The position numbers and the translations under genes are program-made. A model generated the notes under the pieces. The model was given only the letters and a program-made list of their open reading frames with translations. It made no database searches and was not told where the DNA came from. This document shows, piece by piece, positions 43,924-52,831 of a stretch of DNA of 64,000 nucleotides; position 1 is the stretch's first letter; every line of letters begins with the position of its first letter. The DNA lies in the NCBI GenBank assembly GCA_963770035.1, contig CAVYON010000053.1:591733-655732 (forward strand), written 5' to 3'. This stretch comes from Roseiarcus sp963770035 (GTDB lineage Bacteria; Pseudomonadota; Alphaproteobacteria; Rhizobiales; Beijerinckiaceae).

Positions 43924-45622
43924 GTGAAAGTCATCATCGTCGGCGGAGTGGCCGGCGGCGCGTCATGCGCGGCTCGGCTCCGCAGGCTCGACGAGACCGC
44001 CGACATCCTGATGGTGGAGCGCGGCCATACGTCTCCTACGCCAACTGCGGACTGCCGTACCATGTCGGGGGCGTGATCGAGAAGGAGTCGAGCCTGCTCG
44101 TCGCGGACGCCAGCACGTTCAGAACCAGTTCGCCATCGACGTGCGGACGGGCTGCGAGGCGATCGCGATCTCGCCCGTGAAGAAGACCGTCGACCTGCGC
44201 AACGTCGCGACCGGCGAAGTGACGACCGAATCCTACGACAAGCTCGTGCTGTCGCCCGGAGCGCCGTCAGTTCGTCCGCCCTTGCCGGGCATCGACCTGC
44301 CCGGAATCTTCCAGGTCCGGACCGTGCCCGACGCGCGGGCGATCCGCGAGTGGATCGAGAAGGGGACGCCATTCCTCTCCGGCATGCATCGCTATTCGGG
44401 CTTCCAGACGTTGCGTCCCAAGACTCGCGCGGTGGTGGTCGGCGGCGGGTTCATCGGCCTCGAGACGGCGGAAAATCTCGTCCATCGCGGGTTCGACGTC
44501 ACGCTGGTCGAAATGCTCGACCAGGTGCTGGCGCCGCTCGACCGCGAGATGGCGCGCATCGTCGAGGGCTATGTCGAGCGGCACGGCATCCGCCTCGCCC
44601 TCAACGACGGCGTCTCGGCGTTCAAGCAGGCCGGGAACGATGTCATCGAGGTCGACAACCAAATCCGGAGAAGATCTATCCCGCCGACGTCGTGATCCTG
44701 TCGCTTGGCGTGCGCCCAGATACCACGCTGGCCAAGATGGCGGGCCTGACGATCGGCCAGCGCGGCGGGATCCGCGTCGACGAACAGATGCGCACCAGCA
44801 ATCCGGACATCTTCGCGGTCGGCGACGCAGTCGAGGTCAAGGACTTCGTCACCGGCGAATGGAGCCTAATCGCGCTCGCCGGGCCCGGCGAACCGGCAGG
44901 GCCGCATCGCCGCTGACGTGATCGCCGGACGCAACTCCCGCTTCCGCGGCACCCAGGGCACCTCGATCATCGGCCTCTTCAGGGCCGCCGCCGCCTGGAC
45001 AGGCGCCAGCGAGAAGACGCTCAATCGGCTCGGCGACACAGATTTCGAGAAGATCTATCTCTATCCGAATTCGCACGCCGGCTATTACCCGGGCGCGAAG
45101 CCGATCGCGATGAAGGTCCTCTTCCGCAAGTCGAACGGGCGGCTGCTCGGCGCCCAGGCGCTCGGCGTCGACGGCGTCGACAAGCGGATCAGCGCGCTCG
45201 CGATGGCGATCCAGATGGGCGCGACAGTCTACGACCTTGAGGAAGCCGAACTCTGCTACGCGCCGCAGTTCGGCAGCGCCAAGGATCCGGTCAACTTCGC
45301 CGGCATGGTGGCCGCAGACGTGCTGCGCGGCGACATGCCGATCAGCCACTGGGATTCCGCCAAGGACGCGTTCGTCCTCGACGTGCGCCAGCCGTTGGAA
45401 CTCGCGGTCGAGAGCGTGCCGGGAGCGGTCAACATCCCTCTCGGGGCGTTGCGGGCGCGGCTTGGCGAACTGCCCCGTGACCGTGAGATCCATGTCGTCT
45501 GCCGTTCGGGCCAGCGCGCCTATCTGGCGACGCGCATCCTCTTGCAGAACGGATTCAAGGCCCGGGACGTCTCGGGAGGCATGCTTTCGCTGGCCCATAA
45601 CGGCGTGCTCGGACCGACATAG
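43924..45622 (+). pseudogene. CoA-disulfide reductase-like flavoprotein with rhodanese domain, multiply frameshifted
   Basis: Five successive frames together encode one protein of about 560 residues. The N-terminus from GTG 43924 has the FAD site IIVGGVAGGASCAARLRRLD. Then follow SYANCGLPYHVGGVI (with the redox cysteine of the CoADR class), the second nucleotide site AVVVGGGFIGLETAENLVHR, the FAD-binding FAVGDAVEVKDFVTG, the dimerisation part AGYYPGAKPIAMKVLFRKSN and a C-terminal rhodanese domain ending in VVCRSGQRAY, with its active-site cysteine. Frame changes lie near 44030, 44115, 44670 and 44890. Four indels with every motif preserved suggest sequencing errors or very recent decay. The family reduces CoA disulfides or persulfides. 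Confidence 0.8.
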
Positions 45623-45672
45623 GACCCGAACCGCAACGCGGCGACTCATTCACGAAAGGAAAAACTCAAAAT

Positions 45673-46821
45673 ATGACAACGCAGAAGCTCAGCACCGTTC
45701 CGCTCAACTGGAAAGAGGTGTGGTACACGAACTGTCCGCTGGTCTCCGCCAGCAACGTCGACCAGGAACTGGGCTGGACCCGTGAGGAGTACAAGAAGAT
45801 CGGCGTGAAGTACGCCTTCATGCGCTCCACGCCCGACAACGACTGGTACCCGCACTACATCCACAATGTCGATAACCTGATCCGTTTCGGCGGCCTGTTC
45901 CCACCGATCCATGTCCACGCGGACATTCGCCGGACGAGGCTTCTTGGGCTGACGCACGCGCCACGGGAAGGCGGCTGCATGATGGTCCGCGCCAGGGACG
46001 ACCTCTATCAAATGATCGATCTGAAGGGCAAGAAGATCGGCCTGTCGAAGAGCCTCAACACCATCAAGAACGACTGGTGGCGCATTCAGGAGGAGCAGGG
46101 CATCGAGCTGATGCTCCGGATGAACGGCATGACCCGCAAGGACGTGGAGATCGTCGAGTTCCCCTACGCCGACGACTGGTACAACGATCCGGCGATGGTG
46201 GGGCCGCCGATGGAGAACCCGTCCGAGCTTTGGCTCAAGCGCGACCATAAGCACGACCTTGCGTTTCGCCCGTTGGAGACCGCGCTCGAAAAGGGCGTGG
46301 TCGACGCGATCTACACGCAGAGCGGGCCGTTCCAGCACCTTCAGGAAGCGACCGGCAAGTTCAAGGCCATTGAGGACTTGTCGCGATACCCGGACTGGAC
46401 CTTGCAGGTCGCCAACATCCCCGCTGCCATCTCCTGCTCCGACGTGATGGCCGAGGAGCACCCCGAACTGGTCGTCGCCTTCATGAGGGGCATGATCAAG
46501 GTCGGGCGCTGGGCCAACGAGCACAAGCATGCGGCGGCCGCCATCCTCGACAGGCAAACTTTCTACCTCGACGTCGAGGACACCTATCGCGGCATCAAGG
46601 ACATCGACATGGTCCCGAACCTGTCGCCGCAAAACCTGGTCTCGGTCGAGATCGGCAAGGCCTTCATGCTCAGCCACGGCTACATCAAGAACGACTTCGA
46701 CGTGCACGCATGGGCTGCGCCGCAGTTCCTCGAACAGGCGGCCAGGGAACTCCTCGAAGAGCGGTGGAAGAAGGTCACCGGCGACAAGCTGCCGGAGTCG
46801 ACTTCGCTTCGCATGGGATAG
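45673..46821 (+). CDS. DszB-like / NrtA-fold substrate-binding protein, possible sulfinate desulfinase
   Basis: A 382-residue protein with no signal peptide, although it has the fold of ABC-type nitrate/sulfonate-binding proteins. It resembles 2'-hydroxybiphenyl-2-sulfinate desulfinase (DszB). Shared elements are the N-terminal YTNCPLVSA, with a cysteine at the position of the DszB catalytic Cys, IRFGGLFPPIHVHADIRRTR, and the C-terminal HAWAAPQFLEQAA. Databases usually label this group only as substrate-binding protein. Absence of a leader, the conserved Cys and the neighbouring reductase with a rhodanese domain favour a role in organosulfur metabolism (inference). It is 50 bp downstream of that gene. 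Confidence 0.75.
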   Translation: MTTQKLSTVPLNWKEVWYTNCPLVSASNVDQELGWTREEYKKIGVKYAFMRSTPDNDWYPHYIHNVDNLIRFGGLFPPIHVHADIRRTRLLGLTHAPREGGCMMVRARDDLYQMIDLKGKKIGLSKSLNTIKNDWWRIQEEQGIELMLRMNGMTRKDVEIVEFPYADDWYNDPAMVGPPMENPSELWLKRDHKHDLAFRPLETALEKGVVDAIYTQSGPFQHLQEATGKFKAIEDLSRYPDWTLQVANIPAAISCSDVMAEEHPELVVAFMRGMIKVGRWANEHKHAAAAILDRQTFYLDVEDTYRGIKDIDMVPNLSPQNLVSVEIGKAFMLSHGYIKNDFDVHAWAAPQFLEQAARELLEERWKKVTGDKLPESTSLRMG

Positions 46822-46850
46822 AGCCGATCCATAGGCGCGGCAACAATTCG

Positions 46851-47552
46851 ATGAACGCTGCAGGCATAGTCCGCGCCCTTGTCGGCCGACGGCATGGCGA
46901 TGTCCACGCTGGCCTGCGGGTCGAGCCCCGCTGGCCGGTCGGGCTTGCGATCCTCGCCGTCCTTTCGCTGTTCTCACTGATGCCGGAGCGACTGAGGATA
47001 CTGCCGAGTTGGTCCGGCTTCGCCATCGGCGGCGCTCTCCTCGCGCTGATGGTCGGCGTTCGGCTCGGCGGCGATCGCCCGCGCTGGCTCCGCGTCGAGC
47101 GCCGGACGATGCTCGCGCTGGCGTCCGCCCTGCTCGTCATGACGCTTCTGGCCGTCGCCCTGCTCGTCATGGAAATCATGAACCAGGGGACACGGTTCGG
47201 CGGTCCGCAACTGCTCACGGTCGGAATTGAAGCTTGGGTCACCAACGTCCTGGCGTTCTCGATCGTCTACTGGGATATCGATCGAGGCGGTCCGGAAGTC
47301 CGCACGAGCGACGCCGCCGCCGCGCCCGACTGGCTCTTTCCCCAGTCTGGACTTCCCGACGAGGTCGCGCGGGACTGGCGACCGGGCTACGTCGACTACC
47401 TGTTCCTCGCCTTCTCGACCGCGACCGCGTTCAGCGCCACCGACGCCGCGCCGCTCACCGCCCGCGCCAAACTCATGATGATGCTCGAAAGCTGCATTTC
47501 GCTCGCCACGCTCGCTATCGTCGCCTCGCGCGCCATCAACATCCTCGGGTGA
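46851..47552 (+). CDS. Predicted membrane protein
   Basis: A 233-residue protein with about five hydrophobic segments, starting at ATG 46851. The C-terminal part reads DYLFLAFSTATAFSATDAAP then LTARAKLMMMLESCISLATL. It resembles predicted membrane proteins of the DUF1345-like type and the pore-loop plus helix end of small ion channels. No catalytic motif is visible. It is the first gene of a three-gene run with another small membrane protein and a DUF202 protein. The role is unknown. Confidence 0.72.
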   Translation: MNAAGIVRALVGRRHGDVHAGLRVEPRWPVGLAILAVLSLFSLMPERLRILPSWSGFAIGGALLALMVGVRLGGDRPRWLRVERRTMLALASALLVMTLLAVALLVMEIMNQGTRFGGPQLLTVGIEAWVTNVLAFSIVYWDIDRGGPEVRTSDAAAAPDWLFPQSGLPDEVARDWRPGYVDYLFLAFSTATAFSATDAAPLTARAKLMMMLESCISLATLAIVASRAINILG

Positions 47553-47574
47553 AAGCAAGGGAAGGCGATCGTCA

Positions 47575-47955
47575 ATGCTGGCCCGTATCCTGGAGAACCT
47601 CGCGGATCGTCTCACCGGCCCGATGAGCTTCCGATTCGTCTTGCAGCCGGCCGTGGCGTCCGTCTTCGCGGTCATCGCCGGCTTGCAGGACGCCAGGCTC
47701 GGCAAGCCGCCCTACCTCTGGGCCATCCTGACGGATCCCGCCGATCACGCTGCGCTGGTCAAGGACGGCTGGGCGCGGGTCGGCAAGGTGTTCCTCGTCG
47801 CGATCCTGCTGGACCTCGTCTATCAGACCGTCGTCCTGGAGGTGTATCCGGGCGAAGCGCTCATCGTCGCTGTCCTGCTGGCGATCGCGCCCTACGTCGT
47901 CGTGCGCGGCGTCGTCACCCGGGTCGCAGCCGCGGTCAGAGGAAGCAGGCGATGA
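47575..47955 (+). CDS. Small membrane protein
   Basis: A 126-residue protein with three hydrophobic segments, including FRFVLQPAVASVFAVIAGLQ and VFLVAILLDLVYQTVVLEVY. The start is 22 bp after the previous gene and its stop overlaps the DUF202 gene by four bases (ATGA). The family is not certain, although such proteins regularly accompany DUF202 genes. Confidence 0.72.
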   Translation: MLARILENLADRLTGPMSFRFVLQPAVASVFAVIAGLQDARLGKPPYLWAILTDPADHAALVKDGWARVGKVFLVAILLDLVYQTVVLEVYPGEALIVAVLLAIAPYVVVRGVVTRVAAAVRGSRR

Positions 47956-48344
47956 ACTACCAGAAGCTCGGCCTCAACGACATCCTCGCCCTCGACCGAA
48001 CCCGTCTCGCCGCCGAGCGAACGCTGATGGGCTGGATACGGACGTCGTTCTCGATGATGACCTTCGGGTTCACGATTTACAAGGTGATGCAAGAGGTCGG
48101 TCAGATCAACGCAACAGGCGGCGCGCCGGTCTCGGAAACACGACACCTGGGGCTCGTCCTGACCGGCCTCGGCACGGTCGCTTTGATGATCGCCTGCGTG
48201 CAGCATTGGCGGTACACGAGTCGACTGAGGCACGATCAGGACGTCACGCCCTGGGATCTGACGTTGGCGGTCGCATCGCTCGTCGTCTGCCTCGGAATTC
48301 TTATCCTCGGGGGCCTGCTCATCAGGCTTGGGCCATTCGCCTGA
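47952..48344 (+). CDS. DUF202 (YidH-like) membrane protein
   Basis: A 130-residue protein of the DUF202/YidH family. The typical N-terminal block DILALDRTRLAAERTLMGWI is followed by RTSFSMMTFGFTIYKVMQEV, then two more hydrophobic segments (HLGLVLTGLGTVALMIACVQ and LTLAVASLVVCLGILILGGL). The function of the family is unknown. It is coupled to the previous small membrane protein through an ATGA overlap. Confidence 0.88.
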   Translation: MNYQKLGLNDILALDRTRLAAERTLMGWIRTSFSMMTFGFTIYKVMQEVGQINATGGAPVSETRHLGLVLTGLGTVALMIACVQHWRYTSRLRHDQDVTPWDLTLAVASLVVCLGILILGGLLIRLGPFA

Positions 48345-48666
48345 TGCGCGCACGCGCTACGCCATGCGCGGCCCGCGCACGGCCGCCTCCGCGAACGCCC
48401 GCAGCTGGCGCAGAGCTTCCGTTCCGCCAACGCGCAGTTTGCGATGTAATCGGCGCACCCCGGGCCGACCATGATTGGCAGCGCCGGGTCGACTGCGAGC
48501 GCCGACGAGCGGACTGATCATGGCTGGCGCGACGCCGGCCGGCCCCGATCACGGGGTTGGCCGGGTGAGCTGTTCGCCTCGACGGGCGGCGCGGTTCACG
48601 GCCGGTGTCGAAGCCGGCGGCCGGCGGATGGACGGTTCCCTGCCCCCTCACAAACCAGGCCGTCAC

Positions 48667-48685
48667 GGCCGGTCTCGTTCCGGCC
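48667..48685. repeat. REP-like palindrome
   Basis: GGCCGG, loop TCTCGTT, CCGGCC, within the longer context CGTCACGGCCGGTCTCGTTC followed by CGGCCATCCACG. This is the alphaproteobacterial intergenic repeat whose consensus is close to GTCATGGCCGGGCTTGTCCC followed by GGCCATCCACG. Confidence 0.65.
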
Positions 48686-49004
48686 ATCCACGAGGGCGCC
48701 GGCGCCGCTCGCTGCACGATCTCCGACAAGGCGATCGGCTTCTTCGATCTCACCTCCGACGAACGGGAGCGCTTCCGGCCGGTTCGTCGCCGACTCGTGC
48801 GGATCGTCGTCAGGACCGGACGCAAGTCCTTGTTCCTGTCAGCCCATGCCGGCGCCATTGTCGGCTGGACGGTTCCCGGGGCGCAAGGTTTCGCGTAAGA
48901 TCTCGCGGAGCACGCGACTTCTTCGGTTGCGGCGGCGTCTGCCCGGAGCGACGGGATTACAAAAAGGGCTAAGGACACTCGGCGAAATAAGTGCGTCAAA
49001 CCCC

Positions 49005-49129
49005 GTCGTCATTGCGAGCCGAAGGCGAAGCAATCCATGCCGCAGGGCGCGGCGGCGGCATGGATTGCTCTTCGTCGCTTCGCTCCTCGCAATGACGGTC
49101 GCGGGTTGCTTGAATTGATTCCCTAGTTT
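49005..49129. repeat. 125-bp hairpin repeat, copy 1
   Basis: The segment begins GTCGTCATTGCGAGCC and contains GAAGCAATCCATG, a 19-base GC-rich loop, CATGGATTGC, then CTTCGCTCCTCGCAATGACG, so it folds into one long imperfect hairpin. A tail of about 35 bp (TTGAATTGATTCCCTAGTTT) follows. A second copy with the same tail lies at 63656-63778. The pattern is a known family of non-autonomous palindromic repeats in Hyphomicrobiales, MITE or REP-pair like. Confidence 0.8.
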
Positions 49130-49341
49130 TGCCGGGTGTCCTAATCCGTCTCGGGCAACGGGCTTCCGCCATCGCGTTGGTCCCATGAAGGCGGCCTTGA
49201 GCGAAGCTTTGGAACGGCGCCTTGGCTAACGACCTCGCCGAAATCGACTGAGACAAGAGCGGAATCGCCCGGCGCCGGCCGTGTTACAGGAGGCTGTGAG
49301 CGGCGCGTAAGCACTCTCCGGTTTTTTGAAAGACGCAGACG

Positions 49342-50837
49342 ATGGCGGCGCTACTCGGAATTGATATCGGCACGACGGCCTTGAAAGCGACGCTCTACTC
49401 GTCGGACGGCGCCGCGCTCGGCGGCGCCGCGCTGGAATATAGCGCCTCCGGGACCGGAAACGGACTGCAGCCGGACAGCCTTTGGCAGGCGCTCGGCGCC
49501 GTCATCCGCCGGGTTCGACGCGTCGCGCCTCATTCGGACATCAGCGCCGCCGCGATATCCAGCCATGGGGAAAGTTTCGTTCCGGTCGATCGGGCCGGCG
49601 TTGCGATCGCGCCGTTCATCCTCAACACGGCGCCGATCGCCATCGACGAAGCCGCCGCCTACGCCGACGCCTTCGGCAAGGAAGCGATCTTCCAGCGCAC
49701 CGGTCTGCCGGTCCATTCCATGTACACGCTGCCAAAGATCGCCTGGCTCAAAGCCCATCGGCCCGATGTTTTCGCCGCCGCCGCCCGGTTTTCCTGTGTC
49801 GAGGACTATGTGCTCGCGCGGCTCGGCGTAGGCTCATGGATCAGCACGTCGCTCGCCTCCCGAACCATGGGCCTCGACCTCGAGCGCTGCGCATGGGCGG
49901 AGGATCTTCTCGCGTTCGCCGGGATCGAACCGGGCGCCTCGCCGTACCCGTTGCGTCAGGCATGCGGCTCGGTCGCGCGGCGCCCGGCAGGTGCGACGAA
50001 CTCGGCCTCCCGCCGGAGGTCGAATGGGTGGCCGGCGGACATGACCAGGGATGTTGTTCGCTCGGCGGCGGCGGCGTGAACGAGGGAAGCGCCGTCGACG
50101 GCACAGGCACTTTCGAGTGCGTCTCGATTCCCGTGAAAGGCGTGCGCCTCTCGGCGGCGGCGCTCGGTTATAATTTCCCGACTGAGCGGCATGCCGTGCC
50201 CTCGCTCTTGCTGACGCTCTCCTACATCGCCGGCGGCGTCGCGCTGAAGTGGTTCCGCGATGTGGTCAGCCGCCACCATATCGAGCAGGCCGCGACGGCC
50301 GGCCTCGACCCTTATGACCTGATCCTGGCGAATCTGCCGGAGGAACCGACCGACCTTCTCGTCTTTCCGCACCTCATCGGAACCGGCACCCCATGGCTCG
50401 ACGCCAAAGCGCGCGGCGCGGTCATCGGCATTGGCGCGGAGACAAGCTACGAGGAATTCGCCAAGGCGATGCTCGAAGGCATCACGCTCGAAATGCAGTG
50501 GAATCTGGAACTGCAGGCCTCGATTGGCGTCGCGATTGGCCCGATCCATGCGGTGGGCGGCGGTTCCCGCTCCGATCGCTGGCTGCAGATGAAGGCGGAT
50601 ATTTTCGACCGCGACGTGGTCGCCATTCCCGGCGAGGCCAGTTGCGCGGGCGCGGCGATGGCCGCCGGCGTCGGCACGGGCGTGTTCCGCAGCTATGACG
50701 AGGCTGCGGCCGCCATCGTGCGCAAGGGCAAGGTGTTTTCGCCGCGCCCTCGCCACACGGCGCGCTACCGTGACAAGAGCGCCCATCACCGCGACATCGC
50801 GCGTCGCCTGTACGGGTTCGTCGCGACGACGTCCTGA
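49342..50837 (+). CDS. FGGY-family carbohydrate kinase, xylulokinase-like (frameshifted)
   Basis: The N-terminal domain, from ATG 49342, starts LLGIDIGTTALKATLYSSDG (the FGGY phosphate-binding motif) and runs to about residue 210. The C-terminal domain continues in another frame: WVAGGHDQGCCSLGGGGVNE, DLLVFPHLIGTGTPWLDAKA, and the ATP-site AVGGGSRSDRWLQMKADIFD. The indel lies at about 49960-50010. A full protein would have about 495 residues, normal for the family. Members phosphorylate xylulose, ribulose, glycerol or other polyols; the substrate here is not evident. A sequencing error is likely. Confidence 0.83.
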
Positions 50838-51065
50838 CGCGGCGGCGCGCGTTCGAACGATCGACGCCGTCGAAGTCATCGGCGTCGCAAGCGTAGCAGT
50901 CGTTACGCTGGACGCGGCGATCCGTCTTGCGGGCCGGACTCCTGGGCCGCCCCACTCGAGCTGTTTCGCCGCCCGTCTCGAATCCGTGTCGGGACGCCCG
51001 CCCGCCGGCAAGAAACGCGTGCGCAGGGGCCCCTGGCGGCTTTGGCGCGAAACTAATTGTTTTCG

Positions 51066-51086
51066 AAAATCAGAAATTGTTGTAGT
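51066..51086 (+). promoter_or_regulatory. Motif shared with the promoter region of the paralogous HTH gene
   Basis: AAAATCAGAAATTGTTGTAG at 51066-51085, about 35 bp before the ribosome site, has a counterpart AAAATCAGAAAAATGGCTAC upstream of the second HTH gene (minus strand, about 59405-59430). The conserved core AAAATCAGAAA followed by TG at similar spacing suggests a shared promoter or autoregulatory operator. Confidence 0.45.
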
Positions 51087-51118
51087 GTGGTTCCGATGAG
51101 CCAGAGAAGGAGCCATCA

Positions 51119-51811
51119 ATGACCGAATTGCCGAACCCCTGCACGGATCCGACCGATCCCTCTTTTGCCGAGCCCGGCGGCGAAACGCCGGCGGGCCCGT
51201 CTCCGATCGACGAGGCGCGCCTGGACAATTCCGCCCCGGAACCGACGCAGCGGGCGACGTCTGCGTCCGAGGGTCCCCTCGGCGCCGGCGACCAGGGCGC
51301 GCTTGTCGCCGACTCGGAGGCGAAGCGGCGCCTCGACCGGCGCGCCCGGCGAACCCGGGCGGCGGCGCTGCGCGACGCCTCGTTCGACTGGCTCGCCAAG
51401 GGCTTTACCCATCAGGAGATCGCCGCCGCGCGCAAGGTGAGCCTCGCCGTCGTCCGACGCGACATCGCGAGAGCGATCCGGGCCCGCCAGATCGAGAGCC
51501 GCGACGGCCACGCGCAATTGCAGATCGCTCGCCTCACCCGGGGCCTCGCGGTCGTCACCCATCGCATCGAGAAGGGCGACATGGCCGCCGTCGGACCGCT
51601 GGTGAAGCTGGTGACGGCGCTCGACCGCTATCAGACGCCCGGCGGCGCGCCCGCCGAGCCGCCGCAAGCCCGCCTGGCGTCGCCGCAACCGTCCGTCGCC
51701 CTCCCCGCCCCGCCGCTGGCGATCGCCCATGTCGCCGCGCCCGAGCTGGAAAGCGCTGCGCCGGACACGGGCGAAGAGCTCGCGGCCGCGGTCGCCCAGC
51801 CGCTGGACTAG
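51119..51811 (+). CDS. Repeat-associated HTH protein, paralogue 1
   Basis: A 230-residue protein with a strong AGAAGGAG ribosome site. The first 60 residues are low complexity. Residues 65-150 hold a helix-turn-helix-like core (FDWLAKGFTHQEIAAARKVS followed by LAVVRRDIARAI). After it comes GDMAAVGPLVKLVTALDRYQ, and then a Pro/Ala-rich tail. It is paralogous to the protein at 58866-59366, which shares the same core, GxxAAVGP element and tail. The HTH pattern resembles phage terminase small subunits or transposon-encoded DNA-binding proteins. A 118-bp dispersed repeat lies just downstream. Confidence 0.75.
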   Translation: MTELPNPCTDPTDPSFAEPGGETPAGPSPIDEARLDNSAPEPTQRATSASEGPLGAGDQGALVADSEAKRRLDRRARRTRAAALRDASFDWLAKGFTHQEIAAARKVSLAVVRRDIARAIRARQIESRDGHAQLQIARLTRGLAVVTHRIEKGDMAAVGPLVKLVTALDRYQTPGGAPAEPPQARLASPQPSVALPAPPLAIAHVAAPELESAAPDTGEELAAAVAQPLD

Positions 51812-51879
51812 CGGCGCCTGCTTGAGACGCCGGAACGCAGGCGCCGGGGCGGCGCGGCGCGCCGCAAGCGTCGCCGCAA

Positions 51880-51995
51880 CCGCCAACATTGCCGTAACCC
51901 CTTGAAATCCTTGAATCGCTCGCTCGAGAATCGTCGAATCCGACCCTTAAGTCATTGATTTTACTGGACTCCTGTCCGAAAATCGCGGTCACGCC
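51880..51995 (-). repeat. Dispersed repeat, copy 2
   Basis: The reverse complement of this stretch matches 27364-27481 over about 118 bp (shared TTTTCGGACAG, AGTCCA, AAAATCAATG, CGAGCGAGC, GATTTCAAGGGGTT and AATGTTGGCGG). It occupies most of the space between the HTH gene and rpmI. With the two copies inverted and 24 kb apart, recombination between them would flip the interval. Confidence 0.7.
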
Positions 51996-52045
51996 TCGAC
52001 GGGCCCTTGCGCTCCCCGTCCCTTTCGCGTATGAGCCGACCCCTC

Positions 52046-52080
52046 AAGAACCGCCCGGCCGGGCTGCCGTGGCGGTTCTT
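52046..52080 (+). terminator. Stem-loop terminator or attenuator upstream of rpmI
   Basis: AAGAACCGCC (52046-52055) and GGCGGTTCTT (52071-52080) form a perfect 10-bp stem with a GC-rich 15-base loop, followed by TTCGCTCG; the stem's A/T-rich foot gives the usual intrinsic-terminator shape. It lies 75 bp before the rpmI start. It could end upstream transcription or act as a ribosomal-protein leader that controls rpmI-rplT. I cannot tell which. Confidence 0.6.
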
Positions 52081-52155
52081 TTCGCTCGTTCCGACGCGAC
52101 GGAGCCTTGCGCTCCGCTTAACCTTCCAACAGGGCGTCAAGCCCGGGAGAGCCAA

Positions 52156-52356
52156 ATGCCCAAGTTGAAGACGAAATCCGGCGCTAAGAAGCGCTTCAAG
52201 ATCACCGGGACCGGCAAGGTCATCTACGCCCAGAGGGGCAAGCAGCACGGCATGATCAAACGGACGAAGAAGCAGATCCGCAATCTGCGCGGCACGGCGG
52301 TGTTGTTCAAGACCGACGGCGCCAACGTCAAGAAGTTCTACCTGCCGAACGGCTAA
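52156..52356 (+). CDS. rpmI: 50S ribosomal protein L35
   Basis: A 66-residue basic protein with the full L35 sequence pattern: MPKLKTKSGAKKRFKITGTG at the start, then HGMIKRTKKQIRNLRGTAVL. The ATG at 52156 is chosen over the much longer frame because it gives the exact family length. It is 24 bp before rplT, as in nearly all bacteria. Confidence 0.97.
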   Translation: MPKLKTKSGAKKRFKITGTGKVIYAQRGKQHGMIKRTKKQIRNLRGTAVLFKTDGANVKKFYLPNG

Positions 52357-52380
52357 GCCCTTTTTCCGGAGTTTTGAACG

Positions 52381-52746
52381 ATGTCGCGCGTCAAGAGGGG
52401 CGTAACCGCCCACGCCAAGCACAAAAAGGTTCTCAAGCAGGCCAAGGGGTTCTTCGGCCGCCGCAAGAACACCATCCGCGCCGCCAAGGCCGCCGTCGAC
52501 AAGTCGATGCAGTACGCCTACCGCGACCGCAAGAACCGCAAGCGCGAGTTCCGCGCCCTGTGGATCCAGCGGATCAACGCGGCGGTGCGCGAGCACGGCC
52601 TCACCTACAGCCGGTTCATCTCGGCGCTCGCCACGGCGGGGATCGAGGTCGACCGCAAGGTCCTGTCGGAACTCGCCATCTCCGAGCCCGCCGCGTTCGC
52701 CGCCATCGTCGAGCAGGCGAAGGGGCACCTGCCGAAGGCGGCCTGA
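52381..52746 (+). CDS. rplT: 50S ribosomal protein L20
   Basis: A 121-residue basic protein with the conserved L20 sequence (MSRVKRGVTAHAKHKKVLKQ, AKGFFGRRKNTIRAAKAAVD and YAYRDRKNRKREFRALWIQR). L20 is needed early in 50S assembly and in many bacteria represses its own operon. Follows rpmI and precedes pheS. Confidence 0.98.
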   Translation: MSRVKRGVTAHAKHKKVLKQAKGFFGRRKNTIRAAKAAVDKSMQYAYRDRKNRKREFRALWIQRINAAVREHGLTYSRFISALATAGIEVDRKVLSELAISEPAAFAAIVEQAKGHLPKAA

Positions 52747-52831
52747 CCGGGCGCCGCTCAACCCATCGTCCGCCGCCGCCATGCGCCCCTTGCGCGGGGC
52801 GGTGGTTCTGTGTCCCAGACCCAAGACCCCC

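Larger units (their letters stand above)
48345..49341. other. Repeat-rich intergenic region
   Basis: Nearly 1 kb with no gene that I can support. Open frames here, such as a plus-strand one at 48605-48898, include the translated palindrome AVTAGLVPAIH, which is a mark of repeat DNA rather than a protein. The region holds a REP-like palindrome at 48667-48685 and a 125-bp hairpin repeat at 49005-49129, both listed separately. The sequence after the repeat should contain the promoter of the sugar kinase at 49342. Confidence 0.5.

Noticed and set aside
48605..48898. A 97-residue plus-strand frame
   Set aside because: It includes the translated REP palindrome (AVTAGLVPAIH), found in countless false ORFs of alphaproteobacteria.
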